A stretch of 64,000 nucleotides of DNA from Wyeomyia smithii (lineage: Eukaryota > Arthropoda > Insecta > Diptera > Culicidae). Below the pieces are notes generated by a model. It was not told the origin of the DNA and did not search any database. It saw nothing but the letters and a program-made list of their open reading frames with translations. The DNA lies in assembly GCF_029784165.1 (NCBI RefSeq), contig NC_073696.1, positions 88,049,381 to 88,113,380 on the forward strand, written 5' to 3'. Position numbers and translations under genes: made by a program. The first letter of the stretch is position 1. Every line of letters starts with the position of its first letter. Below, one piece after another: positions 46,208 to 56,707 of this stretch.

Positions 46208-46892
46208 TAATTCTATAGAAGGTATATAGCACTTAATAATTTTGACGTAATAATACGTCAAAAATACCCAACGTTTAGTTAAATATTTTAAACTATGCCT
46301 TGGGTAGATTTCAGTTGATTTCATTCGATTGAATTAATATTAGTTGAGAAAAGTGGATCATTGAAAAAAAATCTATAAAATCTATCTCAAAACCTACTCA
46401 CGTACCTTCTAATTTGGTGTAACTGGCTTCAATAATTTCCCCTTTGAGTGCCTCCATTCTCACAAATGCAATTTTAATCTTCTTCCTAATTGGCGGCTAT
46501 TATTTAAAAACAGAAGCACAAAAGCACGTTTGTCACTTAAAATCACCAATTTTTAACCAAAACTACCAATATCAAAGAAATCTCTGCCACTTTCGCGAAA
46601 TCAATTTCTTCACGCGAAATCATTCAATATGGGCCATCCACATACAGCGTGGACAGGTTTGGAGGGGGGGGGGCGGGGGGTTTGTTGGGGAATGTCCACG
46701 GTCCATACAAATTTTTAAGAATTTATATGGGCAGTTGTCCACGGGGGAGGAAGGGGTGTGGTCAAAATCGTTAAAAATCTGTCCACGTGGTATGTGGATA
46801 GCCCCTATTGGGTTCGAACTTCTCAATGTTGACTTTTTGTCAAAACACCATCATTGAGTAAAAGCATGTTTAAAATAAATTAAATTGAAATG

Positions 46893-49881
46893 ACAACTGT
46901 ATAGTTCTTGGCAACAAGCGGCACAAAAACTGTGTTGCCGAAACGATAGATTTTCTCTTTGCGCGACTCTATATACACATAGACTCTGCATAAAACAAGT
47001 CGGATCTCACCTACCCGATTCTTTTACCTACCAAAATGAAAGATTTCAAATATTGAGGTAGGTACGATTTTGGTTGGTAAATTCTGAGTCTTTGGCATCC
47101 CTATACCGAGTAACAGTGAATAACAATGAACCAGCTAGCTGGCATCTCTATCTTATTTGCTTTGCTCCGTTAGGAGCTAACATCACTGCGGATCCGCAAT
47201 TTGCGGGCCCCATTAACAGATGCTATGTTATTCGTATGAAAAGTGGCGGTGTTATGCTATCTCGTTTACACACACGCTGAGATGTTAGTCCTCGAAACAT
47301 GGCGGGATGCCAGCTAGCTGCAATGAACTCATGTCCTGGGCTCAAATTAATTTGAGCCCGCTGTCAGCAGTAAGATAAAGATGTATGAAAAGAAGCGGTG
47401 ATATGCTATCTCGTTTACACATATGTTGAGATGTTAGTCACTCTGAAAAAAATGCACGTAAAATTTACCGGGAAAAGTGGCTGATTCTCATCCACCTTCT
47501 TTTCACGTAACTTTTGCCGATTTCTCGAAAGCCGTTCATGTGTTTGTGTGTCAGTGTCACCTTCAGTGTCAATCGTCTACGTGTTGGTCAGGTAACTATA
47601 ACCTGATTTTCACGTACCTTTTTACGTGATATTTAGGTGAAACCAAAAACAGAACGCATAAACCCCACATGATTTTCACATACTTTTTACGGGTTATTCA
47701 GATGGAATCTACGTGAATTTTAAGTAAATAGACTAGACAGCGCATATAAAAAATATAATTTATTTTCAAATATTAAAAAATAATTACTTGTTTAAAATCG
47801 CGATTCCGACACGAAAAAAACCGGAATGACCGGAAAGATGTCGACCGTTCAACCGACAGGAGGTGTTCCGCTCGAAAATTACCGTAAACCATTCTAATCG
47901 TCCGGAAAGAATTCACCAACTGAAAATTTGAAAATTGTATATGTTTCCTCTGTTAATCTAAATATTATTCTGGCTATTTACATTGGGTGTTTTCCAATAT
48001 AAAATTAGCTGAAGCAGCTTAGGAGTTCTTTGGACGCCATATTGACTTTTTTTGCATACTAAAAATTCACGTAAATTCCGTTGTCGGAAACGTCACACCA
48101 CAGTCGCACTAACACTAACAAAGTCAAAACACACAAATACCAACGCACTCAAAATATTTACATTATAATTTGACCGATTTTCGTGAATTGACAGTGAATC
48201 GTACGTGAAATTTAGGTGAAAGTTACTAATGTCACGTAAAACGGCAGATTTTCTAAAGGTCAGTCACTTACTTGATTTTTCAGGTGGATTTTACGTGCCT
48301 ATTTTTTAGAGTGTTGAAACATGGCGTGATGCCAAAGGGGTGGTAAATTCACACTAGTACACGGAAAACGAAAAGTACCCATTTTCATGTCGATTTCACT
48401 CAAGGGCGTCGTTCCGTGCAGGAAGCCAATTTTGAGTAGTTGTACATTAATTCAAATCTCCCAGCTGGTCTCGAGGTACGATGCTGGCCCAACAAGCCAG
48501 TCGTCGTATGTTCGAGTCCAGACTCGGAAGAGACTATTAGTGTCAGTAGGATCGTAGCGCTAGCCCCGCAATTGTCCTGTACACTTAACAGTCGGCTGCG
48601 CAGTCTGTGTATAGTAAAACAGAAGGTCGAGCTCCGATACGGAATGTAGCACCAAGGCTTCGCTTTTTAGATTACAGTAACTGTTCGCTAACTGGGTGCT
48701 GTTTAACTGGGCTGCTTTTTAACTGGGCGTTCGCTAACTGGGCTATAGCCCAGTTAAAAAGCAGATGAACGTCAAAAATCAGCGTTTGGCATATTGCTGT
48801 CAAAACGAGATAGGGGCACATGAATAGTGAATTGAGATTGATTTTTTCAGTTCAATGGATTTTGGTTGTCATCACACATGCGATCCACTAGATGTTTATC
48901 TATTCGTTTCCAGGTCAAATAAATGTTTTATGAAAAGAATATGTTTCCAGGCAACGGTAAGTGCATATAAAGCACACGCAAGGCTAATAATTTATTTTTT
49001 CTTATTTTCTGTTCATCAGTCAGGATTCTTAGTGTATTGATTTGAAACATTCTCAAATTTTCGCTGAGAGTTTTGCCTAGCGCCATTACATCGAAATCCC
49101 CCTCGATATTTGACGACATTTGAAATGTCAGCCCAGTTAGCGAGCGACATTCGTTAACTGGGCTAGGCCCTCAGCCCAGTTAGCGAAGGAACAGTGTAAT
49201 TCTATAGAAGGTATATAGCACTTAATAATTTTGACGTAATAATACGTCAAAAATACCCAACGTTTAGTTAAATATTTTAAACTATGCCTTGGGTAGATTT
49301 CAGTTGATTTCATTCGATTGAATTAATATTAGTTGAGAAAAGTGGATCATTGAAAAAAAATCTATAAAATCTATCTCAAAACCTACTCACGTACCTTCTA
49401 ATTTGGTGTAACTGGCTTCAATAATTTCCCCTTTGAGTGCCTCCATTCTCACAAATGCAATTTTAATCTTCTTCCTAATTGGCGGCTATTATTTAAAAAC
49501 AGAAGCACAAAAGCACGTTTGTCACTTAAAATCACCAATTTTTAACCAAAACTACCAATATCAAAGAAATCTCTGCCACTTTCGCGAAATCAATTTCTTC
49601 ACGCGAAATCATTCAATATGGGCCATCCACATACAGCGTGGACAGGTTTGGAGGGGGGGGGGCGGGGGGTTTGTTGGGGAATGTCCACGGTCCATACAAA
49701 TTTTTAAGAATTTATATGGGCAGTTGTCCACGGGGGAGGAAGGGGTGTGGTCAAAATCGTTAAAAATCTGTCCACGTGGTATGTGGATAGCCCCTATTGG
49801 GTTCGAACTTCTCAATGTTGACTTTTTGTCAAAACACCATCATTGAGTAAAAGCATGTTTAAAATAAATTAAATTGAAATG
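46893..49881. repeat. Tandem duplication, unit 2 (2989 bp)
   Basis: Copy of 43904-46892. It contains second copies of the CACTCT MITE (47439-48313), the Feilai-like SINE (48459-48670) and the pogo-like MITE (48675-49196). After 49883 the sequence continues into the right end of the outer MITE (49987), which unit 1 lacks. Confidence 0.92.
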
Positions 49882-49987
49882 ACTCAGCGATAGCATTGCA
49901 AAACTACCCAACACGTAAGTTGTATAAGGTTTACATCATTTCAGGTAGTTTGTACCCTCCGGTTGGGTAGATTTTGTTTTCCGTGTA

Positions 49988-50229
49988 GTGTGTAGCGTGA
50001 AGCAGGTATTCCGTTTGTTTATCATCTGATTTTGCTTTCGTTTCGTTTTTTATTAGCTCTTCGTGCCGGCAGTATTTTGTTGTGTATCATTCATTTCAAA
50101 TTTCTAATTATAAAGTTTGAATAGCATTTACTTAGTTGAGGATGTTTTGAGAGTTGTCATTTTTGTTATTATCTATTTCATGCGGTTATAAGTATTGAAA
50201 GTAATCAAAAAACGCAGCGTACCGTTGGG
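49988..50229 (+). promoter_or_regulatory. Presumed PPIE promoter and 5' UTR
   Basis: The only sequence between the MITE end and the PPIE start. No TATA box; no motif I can defend. Translation start context is GTTGGGATGGCG. Confidence 0.3.
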
Positions 50230-51250
50230 ATGGCGAGTGACAAACGTACAGTTTACGTTGGTGGCCTCTCGGATGAGGTTACTGAGAAGCTAATAAACGA
50301 CGCCTTCATTCCGTTTGGAGATCTGGTAGACATACAGATGCCTGTGGACTACGAATCGCAAAAACATCGAGGTTTCGCGTTCATTGAGTTTGAAAGTGCC
50401 GAAGATGCGGCTGCAGCTGTAGACAACATGAACGATTCCGAATTGTGCGGACGGACGATTCGCGTGAATGTCGCGAAACCACAACGCATTAAAGAAGGCA
50501 GCAACAAACCGGTTTGGGCTGAGGACTCTTGGTTGCAGCAGCATGCTGGTGCTACGCTTAACAATCAGAACGAGGGCGAGGACAATGAAACACTAAACGA
50601 CGTCCAGCCAAAGGAACCGAAAGCACCGGAGGAGAAAAAACGTAATCCACAGGTGTACTTTGATATTCGAATAGGTACCAATGATGTGGGTAGAGTGATC
50701 ATGTCCCTTCGGGCAGATATTGTTCCGAAGACGGCAGAAAATTTTCGTGCTCTGTGCACTGGAGAGCAGGGTTTTGGATACAAGGGTTCCACGTTTCATC
50801 GCATTATTCCAGAGTTTGTACGTAATTTAATGTGAAATTAGTAGTCTGTATTTTCATTTTGTATTTATTTTTTTCAGATGTGCCAAGGAGGAGATTTTAC
50901 CGCGAACAACGGAACGGGTGGAAAATCCATTTACGGAAAAAAGTTTGCCGATGAAAACTTCATTCTTAAACACACGGGTTTCGGCGTTCTTTCGATGGCG
51001 AATTCCGGCCCTAACACTAACGGCTCGCAATTCTTCATCTGCACTGAAAAGTAAGTTAGCGCTATTTTTTCATTTGGTCAATTCAACATAATTTTGTTTT
51101 AGAACTGATTGGTTGGACGGAAAACACGTCGTGTTTGGGAATGTAATCAGTGGAGCCGACGTGGTGCGAAAAATGGAACGTTGCGGTTCTAAGGCTGGCA
51201 AAGTGAGTCAGAAAGTAATGATCGTGGCCTGCGGGGAATTGAAGGGATAA
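50230..51250 (+). CDS. PPIE: RRM-cyclophilin peptidyl-prolyl isomerase E (Cyp33)
   Basis: Exons 50230-50817, 50878-51050 and 51103-51250 encode 302 aa (human PPIE 301). Introns are 60 bp (phase 0, GTACGT to TTTCAG) and 52 bp (phase 2, GTAAGT to TTTTAG). Residues 1-85 are an RNA-recognition motif with RNP2 VYVGGL and RNP1 RGFAFIEF. A charged linker (NEGEDNETLND) leads to the cyclophilin domain from about 138: catalytic Arg in FHRIIPEF, substrate-pocket FMCQGGDF across the first splice, NSGPNTNGSQFFI, and WLDGKHVVFG with the Trp that confers cyclosporin sensitivity. The protein is a nuclear, spliceosome-associated proline isomerase. AATAAA at 51256 is 6 bp after the stop. Upstream is the 3-kb duplication; downstream it converges with CC2D2A. 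No defects. Confidence 0.96.
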
Positions 51251-51255
51251 AAAGA

Positions 51256-51261
51256 ATAAAT
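51256..51261 (+). other. Polyadenylation signal of PPIE
   Basis: AATAAA directly after the TAA stop; very close to the coding end, so the 3' UTR is probably only tens of bases. Confidence 0.6.
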
Positions 51262-51336
51262 TTAAATCAATTTTTTACGTTTACGTTAAATCAATTTTTT
51301 ACGTTACGTTTACATTTACGGTAATATTTGCATATC

Positions 51337-52706
51337 CTAAATCCTAGGCGTTAGAGAGAGGAGAAGAATCCACACCGAATAGATATTACTGGGGTAATCC
51401 TTAATGTACAAACCAAGCGCAAATTCTACCTTGTTGTCAGAGTTAAGATGAATTCCTGTGCTTTTCACGTGTGCCACGACTGTGGATAAATTGGTGTAAG
51501 GAAGATTTATCGGAAATCCATTCACTTTGTACGGCGCAAACAATTGGTCAAATGATTCTAGATGACGATCTGTATTGGTTTCGAGGCAAGTGTCCAATTC
51601 TAAACTGGGCAAAGCATGGTGAAGTTGCTCGCTGATGTAACTAAAATATTGTTCTTGATAGATATTTGAATTGTTGCGGATGATTGACATGTACTAACCG
51701 ATTCCAAATTGTTTTCCGATGAGTCCGCCAGACTCCAACCTTTTTCATAATCTTCCTTTCAATAGTTCGCTGTAAGTCCGAAACACTGAGAGCTGTTTTG
51801 TATAAAAAGTTGCCATCGTGAACACACCCTGTAGGAGCTTCGTGGGATCTATTGAAAAGTGGTCTCCAGTAAGCCGATCGATTAACATCCAGCTGCGTTA
51901 GAAAGACTCGATTTTCTTTTTGGATATTTCCCCACACGTTGTCTTGATTGACGATGTAGTAAATTTTACTTAGTGGACAGTAGGTGTCGGTGCTGTTGTA
52001 TCGTTTACCGTTTGTTGGGTCTACCAGGAAAAACTCACCGCCTTCACGAAGTAAGACAAATGTACAGTCGCCTGCCAGCAGACTGTGTCCTAGAACAAGA
52101 TAAACCTCGTATTCTAAACTGGTGTAGAAACACGCCAATAGAACTCCTAAATCTTTTGGTGAAGCACACATTACATTCATTATTTCCTGAAAATAAATGC
52201 TTTAATAGTTTTTTTTTCAGTTTTCTTTTAAACTGTAATTTTACTCTGTTGGTTAGCCAAACTCCCCCCAGTTGCGAACATGCGTCTGTGTTGTAGTGGA
52301 TTGGAATAAGCGAAACGTATCGCCTTATCATTCGTTCTACGTTCTCGTCGATACAAAAGGGTACGGTGATAGGACCCAGTAACCTCGTGACGCAAACACG
52401 CTTTCCACTGAGTAGCGTTACTAACGGTAACTTTGCTCTTTGCGGAAATTCATTCCGGTACTCTTCATACCACAAATAAATCCGCGTCTTGGTTTGCTCC
52501 AATTCCACACACTCGAGCTGGTTTGTGTCAAAGCAGGGAATTTCCACATTCGGTTCCAGGTTAATGAATAAGGAAATGTGGGTGAGTTCGCGTAAATCCG
52601 GCATGGTAGATCCGATTAGCATCGACGTATACTCCGGCGAGTCGTCACTGCTCCTCGAGTAACCAAAAAGAATCAAGGGAGTTTTGATTTCAAAGGTGCC
52701 TTCAAT
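51337..52706 (-). CDS. CC2D2A: CC2D2A, last three exons (partial gene)
   Basis: Exons 52706-52245 (154 codons), 52186-51699 and 51640-51337 join in frame for 417 C-terminal residues. Introns are both 58 bp: 52244-52187 (phase 0) and 51698-51641 (phase 2). Recognisable blocks: FEIKTPLILFGYS at the start, RYVSLIPI, then the transglutaminase-like part (LGVLLACFYTSL, VYLVLGHSLL, CPLSKIYYIVNQDNVW, RSAYWRPLF), WNR|YISEQL across the last intron, and the ending VEFALGLYIKDYPSNIYSVW. CC2D2A is a C2-domain scaffold of the ciliary transition zone (MKS module); in insects this would matter in sensory neurons and sperm. The first exon here opens with an acceptor (CACCAG), so upstream exons exist, but 52707-64000 shows none; they are probably beyond the window. 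Its stop is 86 bp from the PPIE stop. Confidence 0.9.
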
Positions 52707-52914
52707 CTGGTGAGGTGAATATGAGAAGGAATTATATATATATATTTTTTTGTTTTTCGAAGATTAAGTATATTTCGTGGGCATCAAGAGAGGAGATGTG
52801 TGTTTCAAAAGACTATTTACGTTTTGATGTTAGTAGTTATTAGTGGTGGGCATCGTTACCTGAAAATTTAGCGACACTAATCGCTAATTCGCTAACTGGA
52901 GAATTTACACACTT
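52707..52914. other. CC2D2A intron start; TA microsatellite
   Basis: Contains (TA)n at 52733-52746 next to a T-run. It should belong to a CC2D2A intron because the exon ends with an acceptor at 52707. No upstream exon found. Confidence 0.4.
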
Positions 52915-53183
52915 AAATTTTTTTGCCGGGTCTCGGTAATTTATTGCCGAGAACGGCACCACTGAGTGCTCGGTTTAAAAAATAATGACAGCTGTCACAT
53001 ATTTTCGTGAATCTCGGTCCACCTAACTGATATTATTTCGGCTCGTTAATATTTTGTGCCGAAACTTCAGTTAGGTTGAACCGAGATTTTCGAAAAAATG
53101 TGACAGCTGTCATTTTTTTTCTAACCGAGCACTCAGTGGTGCCGTTCTCGGCAAAAATTACCGAGATTCGGCAAAAAAAATTA
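52915..53183. mobile_element. Hairpin MITE with about 120-bp inverted arms
   Basis: The two halves are inverse copies: CTTAAATTTTTTTGCCGGGT at the left, its inverse at the right, with GAGAACGGCACCACTGAGTG, ATGACAGCTGTCA, AATCTCGGT and CAACCTAACTGA-like blocks present in both. Only about 25 bp separate the arms, so the whole would fold into one long hairpin. TTAA lies at both borders. Related in vocabulary (CACACTTAA, CGGTAAT) to 35191-35886. Confidence 0.8.
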
Positions 53184-53859
53184 AGAGCTCGGTAATCGCT
53201 CATCTTAACGTTTGTCTTTTGACATCTTCACGTTTGTACGAACGGTCGCAACTTGGATGCAATGCGAATCGAAAAGCGTGAAAAACAACAGTTGTCCGAT
53301 TGGTTGCTCTAGTATTGCGTGGGGCAATCCTTTAACCAACAATAGAGTACCACTTTAGATTTACTTTCCAACACTCAAAGGTCTCGTGTTCGGTTGTGTT
53401 TTGGTTTTGCAACTTGAAAAACAACAACAATAACAAACGTACAAGCAATACGACGTCACTAGTGGATTGCTTTATTAGAGAAATATTCGCTTATCGCTAA
53501 TTTATTATAACATAGATTGTCATACGCATTTGAGTGCTATTTACTAGAGTGCTAATGTAATTCGACTTTTCGAATTCCGGCTAGGGATATGGCTTAAAAT
53601 TTCGTCTTCGTGAAAAAACTCGTCATGCAACGTCTTTGCTCAATTGTTCTTTGGGAAGTCGTGCCTCAAAGTGGTAAAAATTTCACTTTTTGACCAACGA
53701 AGAAAAAAAATGATATCGAACACTTAACGATTTTTTTTATCGGCCAAAAACTTCCCAAAGTCCGAAACTTTTAAGCTCTCCCGCTCAACAAAATTAGAAG
53801 GTAAAAGTTCCCAATCGATGATTACCGCTGCGGCCAACAAACTAAAAATTTGTTCTCCC
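53184..53859. other. No recognised gene
   Basis: AT-rich, short frames only; may include an uncharacterised 5' part of the LINE that follows. Confidence 0.35.
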
Positions 53860-54361
53860 CTAGAGCTGACGGTATTCTAGCCGTTGTGTTCCGATGATGT
53901 ATTGCTGCATTAGCTTCCCCACTATGCTTAATTTTCAATAGCTCATTTGTACAGCATAAATTAACCTAAAATCTGAAAACAATCGATTCTCGTTCCCGTG
54001 GGAGTCCGGAGAACTATCGTAGAGTCACAAATCTCACGGCTGAGTCGAAATGGTCCGAAATTATTGTTAATCGAAGACTCTTCACTGGAATGAAGTCTTA
54101 CATTTGTACTGCCCAGCATGGTTTTATGTGTGGAGGTTTAGTTACCACATTTTTTTTGGAATTCACCCATACCTACTTGTTTCACACAACTGGAAGCGAA
54201 ATCTTAGGTGAAACTTTCCAAAACGCAATCCCCGTCAGCACTTTTTCAAAAATTATTCCCAACTCAAAGCCGTCGTTTGCAAAACTACATAATTCCATAA
54301 TTCCACGAAACAGTACGACAAGCTACGCAAACACAATGTTCGTCAGGATGACACCCCGTTA

Positions 54362-54765
54362 AGCATACAGACGCGAGGCATACGGACGCGAGGCATAGTA
54401 CGCTAGGCATAATGGACGACAGGCATACGGACACGTGGCATATGGACGCGAGGCCGTATGGGCGCGAGGCCGAATGGACGCGAGGCCGAATGGACGCGAG
54501 GCCGAATGGACGCAAGGCCGAATGGACGCGAGGCCGAATGGACGCGAGGCCGAATGGACGCGAGGCCGAATGGACGCGAGGCCGAATGGACGCGAGGCCG
54601 AATGGACGCGAGGCCGAATGGACGCGAGGCCGAATGGACGCGAGGCCGAATGGACGCGAGGCCGAATGGACGCGAGGCCGAATGGACGCGAGGCCGAATG
54701 GACGCGAGGCCGAATGGACGCGAGGCCGAATGGATACAAGGCCGAAAGGACACAAGGCCAATGGG
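54362..54765 (+). repeat. 16-bp minisatellite, left arm
   Basis: About 25 units of GAGGCCGAATGGACGC: the central 17 or so (54466-54735) are nearly perfect, and the outer units are drifted to GAGGCATAYGGACGC. The period is not divisible by three, so the array reads as a 16-aa repeat in all three frames of each strand without stops; the proteins predicted here are artefacts. Confidence 0.95.
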
Positions 54766-55197
54766 AAGTGATGCGGAATATGTTGTTATCGTCATCATCA
54801 TCACAGCCCTTTTTTAATAACATGTATTTCACTTCAAAATTTCATTTGGAAAGCAATACACTCGCGGCCTTCGACCGACTCGTTGTTCGAGCGAATGCTG
54901 TCCTTACTCGCTACCGCTTGTTCGGACTTAACTGAGGGAAGAAAACTCTGCTTGAGTAGACCTAGCAAACCAGTAGATCAGTCGTTTGGGTGCGAGAGGC
55001 CGCCGCTTCCGACGGCAGGTCGGCGGCCGGCTCGGACTGCGGAAACCACGGCGGCTTAGTACCGCCTCGTTTCCTTGCCCTCGATTATGCGTCTTCGCCG
55101 CATGATTTCAAGAAAAGTATTATACCCAACTTGAACTGTTTAGGAATATAAAAACACCTGAACTACATAATTGGATCCCATGCGATCGTACAACATC
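54766..55197. other. Core of the foldback element, GC-rich hairpins
   Basis: 54980-55090 is strikingly GC-rich. GGCCGCCG (54999) pairs with CGGCGGCC (55022) around a 15-base loop. GAAAC..GGCGG (55041) pairs with CCGCC..GTTTC (55064) around CTTAGTA. These would make stable RNA or DNA hairpins. No ORF longer than 50 codons within the core; I cannot identify it. Confidence 0.55.
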
Positions 55198-55450
55198 GCA
55201 TTCGGCCTCGCGTTCATTCGGCCTTGCGTCCGTTCGGCCTTGCGTCCATTCGGCCTCGCGTCCATTCGGCCTCGCGTCCATTCGGCCTCACGTCCATTCG
55301 GCCTCACGTCCATTCGGCCTCGCGTCCATTCGGCCTCGCGTCCGTTATGCCTTTTGGCAGTATGCCTCGTATCCATTATGCCTCGCGTCTGTATGCCTAG
55401 CATACTATGCCTAACATCCATATGCCTAGCGTCCATATGCCTCGTGTCCC
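55198..55450 (-). repeat. 16-bp minisatellite, right arm (inverse)
   Basis: About 16 units of the same 16-mer on the minus strand; some ten are close to perfect, the outer ones drift to the GGCATA form as in the left arm. Confidence 0.95.
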
Positions 55451-55616
55451 GTCCCCGTTCGTCAGAGGTGTGATAAATTGGAATATGATGCCTTCTACAA
55501 TTCAACGCTCGACTTCGGAAGCAAGTTTCAAGAGGGGCTGCCTCGAATTTTGGAACTCTGGACAAACATAATTGCAAATTAATGTTAAAGTAAAGTAAAA
55601 ATAGTAGATTAGTTAA

Positions 55617-56611
55617 CTGCCGGTAACCGCAAGTCAGCCCCATCTGTAATTTTGTCAATTTTGAGTTAACATCGGATTTTGGCCTATCATTGAGTGTATT
55701 TTCAGATGTACCGATAAAAAATAGTGGTTTGTTCAATAAAAGTGGAAATCAATACCAAGTCGAATTGTCTCATTATGAAAAGTAACCGCAAGTCAGTCCC
55801 AGAGGAGAAATAACCTAAAGTCAGTCCCAATTAAAACAAAATAAAATGGATGGGGAGTAGAGGAGAAAAGTTCGATATGACCGTTTATATGAAAATAAGT
55901 TATTTAGTAACAATTTTTTGAAAAGTTTGAAATGGTGACGAATTTATGTGCAGCAATTTCCTGCTAATATGAGTTCTAGTCCATTTTTTTTCTTGGTTCG
56001 CTTTTTCATGGATCTATCCGGAAAATCTTCAGTATCGAAAAAGCTTCCATCAGAATCCAAGAAATCGTTCCAAGGTACCGCCAAAGGTGATGCTCGAACC
56101 TCAAACGGATTTTGATTATCTTGACATTTGTTGTCGGATAAACCAACTACAGCCCAGCTGCAGTTTCTTCATCCGAATCCTCACCGGATGAGCTTTCATC
56201 GGTTCCGTACATCATGAGATTTTCCAACATCGACAGTTTTGGAACTGTTCACATGAACATACACTTACGAACTGCGAAGGATTGACGGATTTCCACGACA
56301 ACAAATAAAAAAACGTCGACAAGCACTATAGCATCAACATGGCAATGTGACTGACTTGCGGTTACTTTTCACTTCGATGTAGAATGTAACGGCAAGTCAG
56401 TCACACTCAAGGTTTTTATCATTAAATCAATGATTTCATGGTTTTAAAACGTATTAAGTGCAGGCTAGTATGCAAACTATATTTTAGCATGAATGTTGTC
56501 AAAATATTTCATGTTAAACAAGTGATAACTGAGCGTGAATAAAATATCTTTCGAAGCTGTTTTCTCGATTTCATATTTTTACAGATGGGACTGACTTGCG
56601 GTTACCGGCAG
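55617..56611. mobile_element. piggyBac-like element, TTAA target, internally deleted
   Basis: TTAA at 55613-55616 and 56612-56615 flank inverted ends CTGCCGGTAACCGCAAGTCA...CCATCTGTAA of about 33 bp (two mismatches visible). The core word ACCGCAAGTCAGTC recurs inside at about 55786, 56351 (inverse) and 56391, plus a weaker copy at 55813. A reverse-strand acidic segment (LENLMMYGTDESSSGEDSDE, about 56160-56240) could be the remains of a transposase N-terminus but is not diagnostic. TTAA target and ends suit the piggyBac superfamily. Confidence 0.75.
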
Positions 56612-56707
56612 TTAAGTCATTGACATGTATAAAACTTTGACAATACGGAGGTAGTGATTTACAAGGTTTCACCACCAGATAACAAATAAATGAATGATTG
56701 AATGAAT

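Larger units (their letters stand above)
43904..46892. repeat. Tandem duplication, unit 1 (2989 bp)
   Basis: Every landmark in this interval recurs exactly 2989 bp later (44085/47074, 45451/48440, 45866/48855, 46444/49433), so no net indel separates the units, and I saw no base difference in the lines I compared, including G-runs at 46661. The breakpoint is inside the MITE that starts at 45369: unit 1 ends ...TTGAAATG and joins ACAACTGTATAG. Two bases (AC) are shared at the junction. Confidence 0.92.
45369..49987. mobile_element. TACACGGAAAAC MITE, copy 2, split by nested insertions and by the duplication
   Basis: The left end TACACGGAAAACGAAAAGTA (45369, again 48358) and the right end at 49964-49987 match the ends of copy 1 (32649-33324). 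Between them lie a Feilai-like SINE, a pogo-like MITE and, because the duplication breakpoint is internal, a whole extra unit. Removing these leaves an element of about the same length as copy 1. Confidence 0.75.
54347..55456. mobile_element. Foldback element with 16-bp minisatellite arms and 9-bp TSD
   Basis: Two arms made of the 16-mer GAGGCCGAATGGACGC in opposite orientation (54362-54765 and 55198-55450) flank a 432-bp core. GTTCGTCAG occurs directly outside both ends (54338-54346 and 55457-55465); removing the element and one copy restores the LINE reading FVR|GVINW in frame, which fixes the borders. The outer arm edges also correspond (AGGCATAGTACGCTAGGCAT left, AGGCATAGTATGCTAGGCAT inverse right). 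Foldback elements of Drosophila have the same design of tandem-repeat arms with 9-bp duplications; homology to them is not implied. No transposase in the core. Confidence 0.85.
53860..56699 (+). mobile_element. LINE copy (reverse-transcriptase fragments) hosting two other elements
   Basis: Coding pieces in order: ADGILAVVFR and LCLIFNSSF (about 53865-53970), GSPENYRRVTNLTAESKWSE and CTAQHGFM (about 54000-54130), then C-terminal sequence NSTTSYANTMFVR that is cut at 54346 by the foldback element and continues after it with GVINWNMMPSTIQ, ASFKRGCLEFWNSG and a stop near 55570. The 3' UTR holds a TTAA-flanked element (55617-56611) and ends in an (AATG)n tail at 56685-56707 into which a hAT element inserted. 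Motifs A-C of the reverse transcriptase are missing, so it was already deleted or the pieces come from a decayed copy. Clade not assigned. Confidence 0.75.

Noticed and set aside
46444..46857. 137-aa ORF repeated at 49433
   Set aside because: Lies in MITE interior sequence; a G-run encodes the GGGGG stretch and no domain is visible.
50290..50799. Minus-strand ORFs over PPIE exon 1
   Set aside because: Shadows of a strongly supported plus-strand gene.
54285..55736. Several 100-200-aa ORFs over the 16-bp arrays on both strands
   Set aside because: They exist because the 16-bp unit lacks stops in every frame; codon use and composition are those of the repeat.
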